From: an uncultured Mycoplasmatota bacterium | GTDB lineage: Bacteria; Bacillota_I; Bacilli_A; RF39; UBA660 | Reading direction: 5' to 3' | NCBI GenBank assembly: GCA_947649365.1 | Contig: CANSRH010000001.1 | Coordinates: 33,153 to 97,152 of the forward strand | DNA length: 64,000 bases | In this document: positions 51,165-61,800 of the stretch, in pieces | Layout: each line of letters opens with the position of its first letter | Numbering within the stretch: position 1 is the stretch's first letter | The notes under the pieces: generated by a model | What the model was told of the DNA's origin: nothing | Seen by the model: the letters and a program-made list of their open reading frames with translations, nothing else | Databases searched by the model: none | Made by a program: the position numbers and the translations under genes

Positions 51165-51883
51165 TTTCTTGTTCGTCCCTCTTTTTGATTTAAATCAAAT
51201 ATTTTATTTTCTCGCGCTAAACGAATTAAATGATAGGCTTCAAAATTTATAATTTCTTTTCCAATCTTTGTTTTTTCATAGTTTTCACTTTCAAAATATC
51301 CAGTAGGTGCTGCTACTAGAGAGTAAGTTAGAGGAAGCGAAACGTATTTCAAAGCACTTGCTAAACATCTCTTTACATGATATTCTGATGTGATTAAAAT
51401 CAGATTTTCTCCTTCTTGTATTTGTATAAAAGATGTTATGTTTTGCAATGTTTCATTAGAGTTATTGGATAGACAATCTAATAAAATGTCTTCTTTTTTT
51501 ACTCCTAATTCTAAGGCATATTTTCCCATTCTTTCTGCTTCTGAGAATTCATCTTCTATGATATAGGATATTGTTCTATTTTCTTTTATTATTTCTTCTG
51601 GTGTTTGATTGTTTTTAGCATTTGAGATACCATTCTTTCCTCCTGTAAAAACTAATTTTTTTACACGTTTTTCTTTATATAATTGTACTGCTTTTTGTAC
51701 TCTTGCGTCCATTTCTATTTTTCGACTTGTTCCAAAAACGATTGCATAGGTTGCTGGTAAAAAATCATCTTCTATACCAGAGAACACAATTTCTTCTATT
51801 GTTTCTTTATCTAATTTTTCATTTTCATATCTTTTACTGGTTGCATTCCATACTGGTTCTATCAAAAATTCACTTAATCTCAT
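51161..51883 (-). CDS. YdcF/ElyC-like DUF218 family protein
   Basis: YAIVFGTSRKIEMDARVQKAVQLYKEKRVKKLVFTGGKNG; SNNSNETLQNI; LILITSEYHVKRCL. Confidence 0.85.
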   Translation of the reverse strand: MRLSEFLIEPVWNATSKRYENEKLDKETIEEIVFSGIEDDFLPATYAIVFGTSRKIEMDARVQKAVQLYKEKRVKKLVFTGGKNGISNAKNNQTPEEIIKENRTISYIIEDEFSEAERMGKYALELGVKKEDILLDCLSNNSNETLQNITSFIQIQEGENLILITSEYHVKRCLASALKYVSLPLTYSLVAAPTGYFESENYEKTKIGKEIINFEAYHLIRLARENKIFDLNQKEGRTRK

Positions 51884-52000
51884 ATCTTCCTCACTTGTTT
51901 TTTATTATAGAAAGTATTTTATTACATTGCAAGCGCTAAAAATAGGTAAGTATTTATATAAAATAAAAAGGAAAGATACTTAATTCCTTCTTTTTTGATA

Positions 52001-53128
52001 CTATTTTACATTTAAACTGCTTGATAAAATTTTATTTCGTACTCTTGTTTGTTCTTCCCCTTCTACTATTCGAGGTTGATAATTATTTCTATCCTTTTCT
52101 CCTGATAGAGAACAAGGAATTATTTGTATTTCTGATGTCGTTATTTTTCCGCTATTAAAATGAAAAGTCTCTTGAAATATCATTGTATCTTTGTCACTTG
52201 GATTTTTATTTCCACCAAAAACAAAGTTGCCAAGAGAATATACTATGTGTTTTCCTTTGTAGTTTTCTATCCCTTGTAATACATGTGGATGATGTCCTAG
52301 TACTAAATCCGCTCCATAATCTATGGCAAATCTTGCTATATTTTCTTGAGTTGCATTTTGTCTGGATTCCCGTTCTATTCCCCAGTGATAAGAAATAATA
52401 ATCAAGTTCGTTTCTTGCTCTTTAAAAAAATCTATTGCTTTTTGTGTATTATCTTTTGCAGTTTGTTCGATCCAACCTTCTATACCAGCAAGTCCAATTT
52501 TCAAGCCTTTGATTTCGAGTATTTTATAATTATCGTAGCCAAATGATGGAATATTTGCTTTTTCTAAATTTTCTTTTGTTTCTTCGTATCCTTTTTCTCC
52601 ATAATCAAACATATGGTTATTAGCAAGATTGACTGCTTCAATACTTCCTTCTGCTAAAATATTTGTATAATCTGCTGGTCCTTTGAAATTAAATTTTTTG
52701 TCTACTCTATATTTTTCTATTGCTTCCCAATTTTCTAATGAAATTAATGTAGTTTCTAAGTTAGCAATTGATAAGTCATCTTGAGATACTATTGGATAAA
52801 CTTCTTTAAAAAAATAACTGTAATCTTCCTCTTGTTTAGCAAATACGTCAGGAAGTGTATTTTGTGGTCCAAAGTTTGTATCAGTTCCTAAAGTACAATC
52901 TCCTACCGCACTGATAGTGATAGCCACAACTTTACTTTTTTCTTTTATTTCTTCTACTACTTTTATAGTACAATCTATTGTTTTTTCTAAAATATCTTCA
53001 TTTGGAATTGGTTCTACTTTTGGCATAGATACATAATAGCTTTCTTTATTTGAAGAACATCCGCTTAGTAGAATCGTTGCACTTAAAGCTGTTAAAAGAC
53101 ATTTATATTGTGTTAATTTCCATTTCAT
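52001..53128 (-). CDS. CapA-family lipoprotein (poly-gamma-glutamate synthesis-like metallophosphatase)
   Basis: Lipobox LLSGCSS; AVGDCTLGTD, NLANNHMFDYGEKGYEETKENL, GHHPHVLQGIENYKGKHIVYSLGNFVFGG. Confidence 0.93.
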   Translation of the reverse strand: MKWKLTQYKCLLTALSATILLSGCSSNKESYYVSMPKVEPIPNEDILEKTIDCTIKVVEEIKEKSKVVAITISAVGDCTLGTDTNFGPQNTLPDVFAKQEEDYSYFFKEVYPIVSQDDLSIANLETTLISLENWEAIEKYRVDKKFNFKGPADYTNILAEGSIEAVNLANNHMFDYGEKGYEETKENLEKANIPSFGYDNYKILEIKGLKIGLAGIEGWIEQTAKDNTQKAIDFFKEQETNLIIISYHWGIERESRQNATQENIARFAIDYGADLVLGHHPHVLQGIENYKGKHIVYSLGNFVFGGNKNPSDKDTMIFQETFHFNSGKITTSEIQIIPCSLSGEKDRNNYQPRIVEGEEQTRVRNKILSSSLNVK

Positions 53129-53219
53129 TGTTTCCCCTCTTTTGCATGAGGAGTATCATAACACATTTTTCTATAAATGCAAAAATTTTTTCTTGATTTT
53201 AATTAAAATACAAACTATT

Positions 53220-53405
53220 TTATTTTTTTACTATTTTTATTTTTAAATGACATACATCTAATATTTTAATAAACAACTTTAATGGTATTTGATTTATTTT
53301 ACTTTCATATCGTTGGTATTGTTGCTGTTTTATTCCTAATTTTTCTGCTAGTTCTTTTTGAGTTAAATTTTTACTTTTACGAATTTCTCTTAAATCTACG
53401 TTCAT
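53220..53405 (-). CDS. XRE-family HTH regulator
   Basis: LREIRKSKNLTQKELAEKLGIKQQQYQRYESKINQIPLKLFIKI. Confidence 0.88.
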   Translation of the reverse strand: MNVDLREIRKSKNLTQKELAEKLGIKQQQYQRYESKINQIPLKLFIKILDVCHLKIKIVKK

Positions 53406-53414
53406 TATTTCTTT

Positions 53415-54689
53415 TTAATACAAATACATTATGGGAACAGAAACATTAGTAATGTAATTCATTAAACCTCCAGAATGCATAGAAACTGCAATTCTTACAG
53501 CATTAGTTTCTTCTATACTTAAAATATTTTCCTCATTTTGATTACTGCAATTATAACTTGTTCCCCAGATTTCTCTACCATTTATTTTAACAAATGCATT
53601 TTGTTGACGATATTGACTTTGTACTCCACTACAAGTTCCATTTAAGGTATATCTAAAACCTATATTTTTATAATCATTTAAATTTAAATTTTCTATGTAG
53701 AGTTCTCCTCCCATATAATAAGAAGCTGAATCATCTGCAATATATAAAGAAGTAGTTGTACTTGCCGTGCCTTCTTTTACTTGTGAATTGTTGGGATAAA
53801 CTGTGTTCATGTAGTTTAGGTTTCTATTCCAAGTAAAACCGGTATTTCCATTTTTAAATAAATAAAATGGTAATCCTGCATTGTACTTTTCTCTTTCCGT
53901 AATAACTGTGGAATTCAATATTTGCTTTTTTATGGTATCTGTATAATGCTCACTATTTTTTAATTCCTCTTTTAAATACTCTGAGTTTGTAAGAAGTTCC
54001 ATTGCATCTTTACTTGAAATTATTTTATTTATATCTTCTGGATTTTGTAGTATGTCATTTACTTCCTTTGGATTTATGTCTATTATTTCTGCTAATTGCG
54101 TTAAATCTTCATGGAAAACAATTTCATTTTGTACAGCACTGATAACTACTTTACTATGAAATACTTTATTTTGTGATTCATTTCCAGCACTTTCGTCTAG
54201 CCACAATCGTAAACTATGTTCTTTGGTTTCTTTTGGATTTAGTTTTCCACTGTATAATTTATATGCTTCTATCGCTGTATATTCTGTTGTTTCTATTTTT
54301 TTTGTTTGAATATCACTTATCAGTATATCTTTTCGATTATCATCTATTTTTGCTGCTATATTATTGCTTGGTATTCTGTTTTCTACATCGATGACTTCTA
54401 AATTGACATTATAATCTACTCCAATGTCACATTCATTTTTTATTCTAAAACGATAGGGTTCTGTTTTTTGTCCTGCTTCCTCTGTCATTGGATAAATATC
54501 ATTTAAATTTATAGCATTGCTTGCGTCTATATAATTTATTTTTAAACAATTACTTCCTATTTTATTCATTTCTTTTTGATTTGCATAATAGGCAATATAG
54601 GCATAAGTAATCCCTATTATTATGAATACCATCCCTATAATTCCTATTCCTATTATTAGTACATTTCTTTTATCTTTCCATTTTTTCAT
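53415..54689 (-). CDS. Membrane-anchored surface-like protein
   Basis: N-terminal TM ITYAYIAYYANQKEM; C-terminal region homologous to 61888..62763 (NSTVITEREKYNAGLPFYLFKNG vs NSTVLTEEEKYNAGLPCYLYKNG); start set at MKKWKD after GGAAGAG. Confidence 0.7.
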   Translation of the reverse strand: MKKWKDKRNVLIIGIGIIGMVFIIIGITYAYIAYYANQKEMNKIGSNCLKINYIDASNAINLNDIYPMTEEAGQKTEPYRFRIKNECDIGVDYNVNLEVIDVENRIPSNNIAAKIDDNRKDILISDIQTKKIETTEYTAIEAYKLYSGKLNPKETKEHSLRLWLDESAGNESQNKVFHSKVVISAVQNEIVFHEDLTQLAEIIDINPKEVNDILQNPEDINKIISSKDAMELLTNSEYLKEELKNSEHYTDTIKKQILNSTVITEREKYNAGLPFYLFKNGNTGFTWNRNLNYMNTVYPNNSQVKEGTASTTTSLYIADDSASYYMGGELYIENLNLNDYKNIGFRYTLNGTCSGVQSQYRQQNAFVKINGREIWGTSYNCSNQNEENILSIEETNAVRIAVSMHSGGLMNYITNVSVPIMYLY

Positions 54690-54709
54690 ATGTATCACTC
54701 TTCCTTTTT

Positions 54710-54785
54710 GGGGCAAAGATGTCCATATATTTTATATACCATAATGGGGCATACTTGTCAACGTCCGTTTGAGGCAAACTTGCTA
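54710..54785. promoter_or_regulatory. Divergent regulatory region: sigma-A-like promoter (minus) with three 15-bp operator-like repeats
   Basis: Minus TTGACA-17 bp-TATATA (54761..54733); repeats at 54710, 54746, 54771. Confidence 0.65.
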
Positions 54786-54797
54786 CAATTTTTTTAG

Positions 54798-55031
54798 GTG
54801 ACCTACATGTTAAAAGAATATAGAAAAAGAAAAAAAATCTCACAAGAGAAATTAGAGCAAATTACAGATATTGATAGAAAAACTATTTTTAGAATAGAAA
54901 ATGATTTAAATATGCCACTTTTGGATACTTTTGCTAAAATGGTTGTTGCATTAGAATTATCCGATAAGGAAATAGCAGTTGAGGTAAAAAAAACTTTAGA
55001 AATTACGAAAAATTCAAAAAAAAGCCAATAA
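54798..55031 (+). CDS. XRE-family HTH regulator
   Basis: LKEYRKRKKISQEKLEQITDIDRKTIFRIENDLNMPLLDTFAKM; GTG (54798) or ATG (54807) start. Confidence 0.88.
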   Translation: MTYMLKEYRKRKKISQEKLEQITDIDRKTIFRIENDLNMPLLDTFAKMVVALELSDKEIAVEVKKTLEITKNSKKSQ

Positions 55032-55050
55032 AAAAAGAGTTTTTTACTCT

Positions 55051-55698
55051 TTAATCTTTTGAATTGCCTATTATACTTAGTAAATGTAAGAAAATATTGA
55101 TGTAATCTAAATATAAATTTAAAGCACTAACAATCGCTAAGTTTTCTTCTGGAACATCATCTTCGAGAGCTAAATTTTTAATTTTTTGCACATCATAAGC
55201 AGTAAAGCCTATGAATATTAAAATACAGATTATGGAAGTTACCATATCAAATGTTTCACTTCCTACAAAAATATTTATAATAAAACAAATAATTACTGCA
55301 AATAGTGCCATCATTAAATAGGTTCCTATTTTTGTTAAATCTAATTTTGTAAAATAACCAATAAGACCAAATATTAGAAAAATTATGGCTGCTAGTAAAA
55401 ACACATAAAGGATGGATGTTAATTTATAAATAACAAATACAGATGAAAATGTTAATCCTGAAACAAAACTATAAAGTAAAAAACTAATTCTAGCTGTATT
55501 TTTTCCCATTGTTCTTACTTTTGCAGATAAGAATATGACTAATACTAATTCTACTATGCATAATACCCAATAAATTGAATTTTTGAATATATTTACAATC
55601 ATTACCTCGTTATGTGCCACTGCAAATCCAGTTAAGAATGTTACAAGTAATCCTACAAACATCCATATAAAGGATTGACTCATAATTTTATTTTCCAT
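55051..55698 (-). CDS. Bax inhibitor-1/YccA family membrane protein
   Basis: 7-TM pattern; FTAYDVQKIKNL, ALNLYLDYINIFLHLLSIIG. Confidence 0.92.
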   Translation of the reverse strand: MENKIMSQSFIWMFVGLLVTFLTGFAVAHNEVMIVNIFKNSIYWVLCIVELVLVIFLSAKVRTMGKNTARISFLLYSFVSGLTFSSVFVIYKLTSILYVFLLAAIIFLIFGLIGYFTKLDLTKIGTYLMMALFAVIICFIINIFVGSETFDMVTSIICILIFIGFTAYDVQKIKNLALEDDVPEENLAIVSALNLYLDYINIFLHLLSIIGNSKD

Positions 55699-55768
55699 TT
55701 TTAAATTTCCTCCTTTAATAAAAGCTATATGCTTATTATATCATTTTTTTCTATATTATACACATTTT

Positions 55769-56869
55769 TCATACGTTGAATCGAAAATAAACGATATCTC
55801 CATCTTGCATTGTGTATTCTTTTCCTTCTAAGTTTAATTTCCCAGCTTCTTGTACTTTTTTTTCATCTTTTAATTCTTCTAAATCACTAAATTTCATAAC
55901 TTCTGCTTTTATAAACCCACGTTCAATATCGCTATGTATCAAACCGGCACATTTTTTAGCATTGGTTCCTTTTTTAAATGTCCAAGCTTTTACTTCATCA
56001 CTTCCTGCTGTAAAAAAAGTTTGCAATCCTAATAAATCGTATGTAGCAAAAATCAATTTATCTAGTCCACTATTCGAAATTCCTAAATCTTTCAAAAATT
56101 CTTTTTTTGCATTTTCTTCTAATTCTGCTAGTTCTGATTCTATTTTTGCACACATTACAATGACATTTGCTCGTTCTTGACTTGCATACTGAACAACTTG
56201 CTTTGTATATTCATTTTCCCCTAAAACGATATCGTCTTCTAAAACATTCGCAACATATATCATTGGTTTTAGAGTTATGAAATTAAATGGTTTTAAAATT
56301 ACTAATTCTTCTTCCTCAAAAGAAATTAATCGTAAGGCTTGATTATTTAATAGTGCCTCTTTCGCTTTTTTTAATGTTTCAACTTCTTTTAAAGCAACTT
56401 TATCTTTTGTGGTTTCTGCTTTTTTAGCTATTTTATCTATTCGATTTTCGATGATTTCCAAGTCAGCAAGAATTAGTTCTAAATTAATGATTTCAATGTC
56501 CCGAATTGGGTCAATTCCACCTTCCACATGAATAATGTTTTCTTCTTTAAAACAACGCACTACTTCAACAATCGCATCTACTTCACGAATATGGGATAAA
56601 AATTTGTTCCCTAATCCTTCCCCTTTAGAAGCACCTTTAACAAGTCCTGCTATGTCTGTAAATTCAAAAGTTGTTGGTACTACACTTTTTGGTAAATATA
56701 AGTTTTCTAAAAATTCTAAACGTTTGTCTGGAACAGTTACTACACCAACATTAGGATCAATGGTTGCGAATGGATAATTCGCAGCTAAGATATTTTTTTT
56801 TGTGATGGCATTAAATAAAGTGGATTTCCCAACATTAGGAAGTCCTACGATTCCTGCTTTTAATGACAT
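55769..56869 (-). CDS. ychF: Redox-regulated ATPase YchF
   Basis: AGIVGLPNVGKSTLFNAITK, ANYPFATIDPNVGVV, IHSDIERGFIKAEV. Confidence 0.98.
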   Translation of the reverse strand: MSLKAGIVGLPNVGKSTLFNAITKKNILAANYPFATIDPNVGVVTVPDKRLEFLENLYLPKSVVPTTFEFTDIAGLVKGASKGEGLGNKFLSHIREVDAIVEVVRCFKEENIIHVEGGIDPIRDIEIINLELILADLEIIENRIDKIAKKAETTKDKVALKEVETLKKAKEALLNNQALRLISFEEEELVILKPFNFITLKPMIYVANVLEDDIVLGENEYTKQVVQYASQERANVIVMCAKIESELAELEENAKKEFLKDLGISNSGLDKLIFATYDLLGLQTFFTAGSDEVKAWTFKKGTNAKKCAGLIHSDIERGFIKAEVMKFSDLEELKDEKKVQEAGKLNLEGKEYTMQDGDIVYFRFNV

Positions 56870-56886
56870 AATTTTTTCACCTCACA

Positions 56887-58440
56887 TTATAGTGTTGGAA
56901 ATGTTCCAACTCCTATTGGAAGTCCTACTATATACCAGACAATTACAATTGTCAACAAAAGGGCAAATGTAGCTATTCCAAATGGTAATTGATATTTGAT
57001 TGCTTTTAGAATATGAATTGTTTCTTTTTTTTGGTTGTATTTTTCAAGAAGTGCTAAATAGATTACAAAATAAGCAAATATAGGAGTTAATCCAATCATT
57101 GCAGATTCTCCAAAGCGAAATATAATTTGCGTAAATTCTGGAGATAATCCTGATTCCATAGATATTGGTATTGCAATGGCAGATAGTATTTGCCATCTTG
57201 CTAAGGAAGAAGGAACAAAAAGTGTTGCTAAGGCACTTACAAAAAACAACAAAATAATTAATGGAATAGCTGTAAAAGAGGTATTATTTAGTAAGTTAGT
57301 TAATTCAGTAACGATTACAGAACCCATGTTGGTATACTTGAAAACATTAATTAGAATAGACGCAAAGAAAATGGTTACAATCACTTGCCCTACACCATCT
57401 AAAGAATGACCAAAGTTTTCACATAATTCTCTGTGATTTTTAATAGTTCCTGCTCCCATTCCATAAAAACTTCCAATTAAAACCATTCCAAATGTAATGA
57501 TAAATACAAATCCTTTATTAAAGAAAGAGTTGTAACTAAATAATTTATCAATATAAAATACTTGACTTTGATCTAAGAAATTCCCTGAAAAAGGAAGCCC
57601 TGGGATAATATTATAAATAAAGATAAACATATAGACAACAAATGCTAAAAATGCTAAAGCAAGACCTTTTTTTTCTTTTTTTCCTAAAAATACTTCTTCT
57701 TCTATTTCAGACGTAGATATTTCATATTTATCTACTTTATAAATAATATACTTTTCAGTAATTTGTGTGATAAGATAAGCTAAAGCAAAAGTAACTACTA
57801 ACATAATAAATACAAATCCTGTAGTTTTCATTACATAATTCGGATCCACGATATTAGCAGCGAGTGTACTAAGAGAAAGTAAGGAAGAGTCCATACTTGT
57901 AAACATTATGTTTATGCCATATCCACAAGTTAAACCTGCAAAAGAAGCAATAATTCCAATGGTAGGATTTCTTTTTCCTACTTCAAATAAAATAGCACTG
58001 ATGGGAAGAAGAATAATAAATGATAAATCCCCAATAATTCCCAACAAAATGCTTATCAATACAAGAACAAATGTAACATTTACTTTTTTTGCATTTTTGG
58101 TTAACAATGTAAATACTACTTTTAAAAATCCACTTTTTTGCATTATTCCTATTCCTATTAATACAATAATAAAACTACTTAATGGCGCAAAAGACATAAA
58201 ATTACTAATTGTACTTGTAAAAATATATTTTAATCCGCTTAAACTAAAGAGCGAGGAAACTTCTGCAATATAAGTGTTGTATTCTAAAGAAGTCGTACTA
58301 ATGGTTTTAGAGGTTGCTTGAACACCTAAAGCTGCAAGTATTCCACTTAATACAATAGTGAATCCAATCATAATTAGAATCGCCATTATTGGATGTAAAG
58401 TTATTTTTTCTTTTAATTTATTTACATTCATTTTTTTCAC
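56887..58440 (-). CDS. AbgT-family transporter
   Basis: HPIMAILIMIGFTIVLSGILAALG; SSLARWQILSAIAIP. Confidence 0.88.
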   Translation of the reverse strand: MKKMNVNKLKEKITLHPIMAILIMIGFTIVLSGILAALGVQATSKTISTTSLEYNTYIAEVSSLFSLSGLKYIFTSTISNFMSFAPLSSFIIVLIGIGIMQKSGFLKVVFTLLTKNAKKVNVTFVLVLISILLGIIGDLSFIILLPISAILFEVGKRNPTIGIIASFAGLTCGYGINIMFTSMDSSLLSLSTLAANIVDPNYVMKTTGFVFIMLVVTFALAYLITQITEKYIIYKVDKYEISTSEIEEEVFLGKKEKKGLALAFLAFVVYMFIFIYNIIPGLPFSGNFLDQSQVFYIDKLFSYNSFFNKGFVFIITFGMVLIGSFYGMGAGTIKNHRELCENFGHSLDGVGQVIVTIFFASILINVFKYTNMGSVIVTELTNLLNNTSFTAIPLIILLFFVSALATLFVPSSLARWQILSAIAIPISMESGLSPEFTQIIFRFGESAMIGLTPIFAYFVIYLALLEKYNQKKETIHILKAIKYQLPFGIATFALLLTIVIVWYIVGLPIGVGTFPTL

Positions 58441-58618
58441 CTAACACTTTTTTTAGCTTTTTTTCAAATTCCATACGATCCATCATGATTTCTCTTCCAC
58501 AATGAATACATTTTATTTTTATATCTACTCCCATACGAGTGATTTTCCATTCGTTGGTACCACATGCGTGTGGCTTTTTCATTATAACTATATCATTCAA
58601 ATTAAACTTCTTGTTCAT
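58418..58618 (-). CDS. DUF951 family protein
   Basis: DIVIMKKPHACGTNEWKITRMGVDIKIKCIHCGREIMMDRMEFEKKLKKV. Confidence 0.93.
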   Translation of the reverse strand: MNKKFNLNDIVIMKKPHACGTNEWKITRMGVDIKIKCIHCGREIMMDRMEFEKKLKKVLGEKNECK

Positions 58619-59417
58619 GGTGCACCTCGATTTGTGGATAGGGTATTTTTATTTTCTCTTTTTCATAAATCAATTTTATTATTTTTAAAGTTTCTCTTTT
58701 TATTTGCCATTGGTTATCTTGTGGACATATAATACTTATACTGTATTTTACGCAACTGTCGTCCAAAGAAGAAATCCCTAAATACGTTGGTTCTTTTTTT
58801 ATTCCTTCTATTTTTTTGATTTCGTTCAATATTTTTGTGATTGCTTTTTCTACTTTGGGTGTTTTTTCTTCGTATGCAGTAGGAATATCTATAACTACAT
58901 TGGCTGGCTTTTGACTTATATTTATTACTGCGTCTATGTTTCGATTCGCAATCACATATACTTCTCCTGTATATTTTTTTATTTTGGTTGTTTTTAATCC
59001 CATGTCAATTACTTCTCCAGTAAATTCTTTAAAAGTAACAATGTCTCCAACCACAAAATAATTATCCATAATCATTGTTATACCACTTATAAAATCTTTA
59101 ATGGTATCTTGCAAAGCAAGTCCAAGTACTGCTCCAACAACTCCAAAACTGGCAAGCAAAGCTTTCGTATCTACTCCATAAAGACCTAAAATAAAGAAAA
59201 TAGATATAACTAAAACTGCATACTTAAATATATTGGAGATTAAATTGACAATCGTTTTTCTTTTTTTTCTTTCGTAGACATCTTTTCCAGAAATGATTAT
59301 TTTTTCTATTAATTTGGTTCCCAAACGAAAGATAATTATAGAGATTAAAATAATAATAGCTAGCCCATACACTTCTTTTCTTGCTAAGAAAGATAAAATA
59401 CTTTCTGCTATTTTCAT
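58602..59417 (-). CDS. mscS: Small-conductance mechanosensitive channel (MscS family)
   Basis: ALLASFGVVGAVLGLALQDTIKDFISGITMIMDNYFVVGDIVTFKEFTGEVIDMGLKTTKI. Confidence 0.95.
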   Translation of the reverse strand: MKIAESILSFLARKEVYGLAIIILISIIIFRLGTKLIEKIIISGKDVYERKKRKTIVNLISNIFKYAVLVISIFFILGLYGVDTKALLASFGVVGAVLGLALQDTIKDFISGITMIMDNYFVVGDIVTFKEFTGEVIDMGLKTTKIKKYTGEVYVIANRNIDAVINISQKPANVVIDIPTAYEEKTPKVEKAITKILNEIKKIEGIKKEPTYLGISSLDDSCVKYSISIICPQDNQWQIKRETLKIIKLIYEKEKIKIPYPQIEVHHEQEV

Positions 59418-60308
59418 CTAATCACCCACGATTTCTATTCCTAATATTTCTAATATTCTTTCTAAATCTTTTTCTCTATCAAATGGAATTTCAATTTTTC
59501 CATCTTTGATTTTTACTTTGGTACCTATTTTTTCACGCATTATATTTTCATATATAGTATAATGAATGTTTTTTTCATTTTCTTTTCGAACAATTTTATT
59601 GTTTTTTGGCATGTTTTCTTCCGCAATTAAACGTTCTAGTTCTCGAACACTTAAGTTATTTGTTAAAACCTGATCTGCTAAATTGTTTACTAAGTTTTCA
59701 TCACTAATTTTACTTAATGCTCTGGCATGACCCATACTTAGTTTATTTTTTTCTACTAAACTTTTTGTGGCCATTGGCAATTTTAATAGCCCTAACATAT
59801 TGGTTACATGACTACGGCTTTTCCCAAAACGAGTGGCAAATTCTTCTTGTGTCATATTGCCGAGTTCTATAATATTCAAGTAAGCTTGTGCTTCATCAAT
59901 TGGATTTAAGTCTTCTCTTTGAATATTTTCGATTAGAGCAATTTCCATCATTTCTTGGTCGTCAAATTCTTTTACGATTGCAGGAATTGTTTCTAATCCA
60001 GCTAGTCTCGCTGCTTTCGTACGTCGTTCTCCTGCAATTAGATAATAACCTTTGATGTTTTTCTTAACTATTATTGGTTGAACAATCCCATATTCTTTGA
60101 TACTTTCTGCTAGTTCTTTTAGTGATTCTTCATTAAAACTTTTTCTTGGTTGATAAGGATTGCTTTGAATTTCGTCTAAAGCTATTTCTATGATATCGTT
60201 TGCTTTGGCAGAAGAAATAACTTCTCGTTCAAAATTATCAAAATTTATTACTTCATTGGAGAATAATTGTTCTAGTCCTTTCCCTAATGCTTTTCTTTTA
60301 GTTTCCAT
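59418..60308 (-). CDS. parB: Chromosome-partitioning protein ParB
   Basis: NPYQPRKSFNEESLKELAESIKEYGIVQPI, GERRTKAARLAG, GKSRSHVTNMLGLL. Confidence 0.97.
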   Translation of the reverse strand: METKRKALGKGLEQLFSNEVINFDNFEREVISSAKANDIIEIALDEIQSNPYQPRKSFNEESLKELAESIKEYGIVQPIIVKKNIKGYYLIAGERRTKAARLAGLETIPAIVKEFDDQEMMEIALIENIQREDLNPIDEAQAYLNIIELGNMTQEEFATRFGKSRSHVTNMLGLLKLPMATKSLVEKNKLSMGHARALSKISDENLVNNLADQVLTNNLSVRELERLIAEENMPKNNKIVRKENEKNIHYTIYENIMREKIGTKVKIKDGKIEIPFDREKDLERILEILGIEIVGD

Positions 60309-61083
60309 TTCGACTAATCACTTCCTTTGCTAGATTGGCGTAAGCAAGTGTGGCACGACAAGTTGGATCATACGCGTTGATTGGCTTGCCATGGCTTGGT
60401 GCTTCTACTAATCTTACGAGTCTTGGAATAATGGTATTAAATACTTTGTTTTTAAAACATTTTCTTACTTCTTCTATGACTTCTAATCCAATATTGGTTC
60501 TTCCATCTAACATCGTCAAAAGAACACCTTCTATTCTTAAGTCAGGATTCATATTGGATTGTACTAAAATAATGGAGTTCAATAGTTGTGTAATTCCTTC
60601 TAGAGCGTAGTATTCACATTGTACTGGAATAATCACCGAATCGCTTGCTACTAACGCATTCATAGTAGATATTCCTAAAGAAGGCTGGCAATCAATAATA
60701 ATGTAATCATAATTGTCTTTGATTTCTTCTAGTTTTGTTCTTAATTGTTCGTTTTGATGGAATGTAGTATCTTCTAACATTTTTTTTACAAATTCCACAT
60801 CGACTCCTGCTAAATTGATTGTGGAAGGAATGACAGATAAATTTTTAAATTTTGTTTTGATAATTGCCTTTTTCACTTCACAATTCCCTGTTATTACATC
60901 GTAAATATCACTTTCAAAGTCATTGGTGTTTAATCCTAGTCCACTAGAAGCATTTCCTTGCGAATCTAAATCTATCAAAAGCGTTTTTTTTCCTTCGGCT
61001 CCTAATGCAGCAGCTAAGTTAATACTTGTGGTTGTTTTTCCAACGCCTCCTTTTTGATTTACTAAAGAAATAACTTTTGCCAT
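60298..61083 (-). CDS. parA: Chromosome-partitioning ATPase ParA/Soj
   Basis: NQKGGVGKTTTSINLAAALG, IDLDSQGNASSGLG. Confidence 0.97.
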   Translation of the reverse strand: MAKVISLVNQKGGVGKTTTSINLAAALGAEGKKTLLIDLDSQGNASSGLGLNTNDFESDIYDVITGNCEVKKAIIKTKFKNLSVIPSTINLAGVDVEFVKKMLEDTTFHQNEQLRTKLEEIKDNYDYIIIDCQPSLGISTMNALVASDSVIIPVQCEYYALEGITQLLNSIILVQSNMNPDLRIEGVLLTMLDGRTNIGLEVIEEVRKCFKNKVFNTIIPRLVRLVEAPSHGKPINAYDPTCRATLAYANLAKEVISRNGN

Positions 61084-61138
61084 AATACTCCACCTTTTTC
61101 AAATTTTAGTTACTATATGTATTTTAACACAATAATAA

Positions 61139-61681
61139 TTATTTGTCTTTATTTTCTTCTTTAACTATAAAGAGTATTTGTTTTATTTCTTCTTTGGAAA
61201 AGACTTCCATTTTTTCAAATAGTTTTTCTATTTCTTCTAATGTTTCACAAGAAAAAAGAGCAGCAATTAGAAATAATTTTGGATTTTTGTTTCGATGAGT
61301 ATAGACATAAGGACAATATATTTCCCAGTATCCAGGCATTAATAATTCGTGGGTTTGTTTTCCTTTTCGATAACTAAGATTAATGTAAAACTTTTTGGAT
61401 TCTTTAAATAGAAATTGTGTATCTTTTACAATAATTTTTAATGTATATTCTGTGTTGATTAGCAGTATAAATTCTAAGAGAATGTCTTCATCTTTTAAAG
61501 TATTTTGTTCTTCAATGGTATTTTCTATTCCAAAAAAATTTAAAATGATTCTATCTAATTTTCTTCGATAAGTGGGATTAGAAAATATTTCTATAAATTC
61601 CTTTTGTGTTATTCTTTTTTTCATGCTGTTTTCTCCTTTCTTTTTATAGCATTTAAGTAATTGTTCTTTAGATTTTTTCAT
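61139..61681 (-). CDS. Hypothetical protein (Rpn/PD-(D/E)XK-like region possible)
   Basis: 180-aa open frame; DILLEFILLINTEYTLKIIV is only weakly suggestive. Confidence 0.45.
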   Translation of the reverse strand: MKKSKEQLLKCYKKKGENSMKKRITQKEFIEIFSNPTYRRKLDRIILNFFGIENTIEEQNTLKDEDILLEFILLINTEYTLKIIVKDTQFLFKESKKFYINLSYRKGKQTHELLMPGYWEIYCPYVYTHRNKNPKLFLIAALFSCETLEEIEKLFEKMEVFSKEEIKQILFIVKEENKDK

Positions 61682-61800
61682 CTAAAAAAGGCGTTTGTTT
61701 TCTTATAAATAAAAATGTTTATAAATTTCAATTACAATCCAACTATAACAAAGAAAAAAAAGAGACGCAAATTACTAATTTTTTTGTTTTTAAGCAAAAT

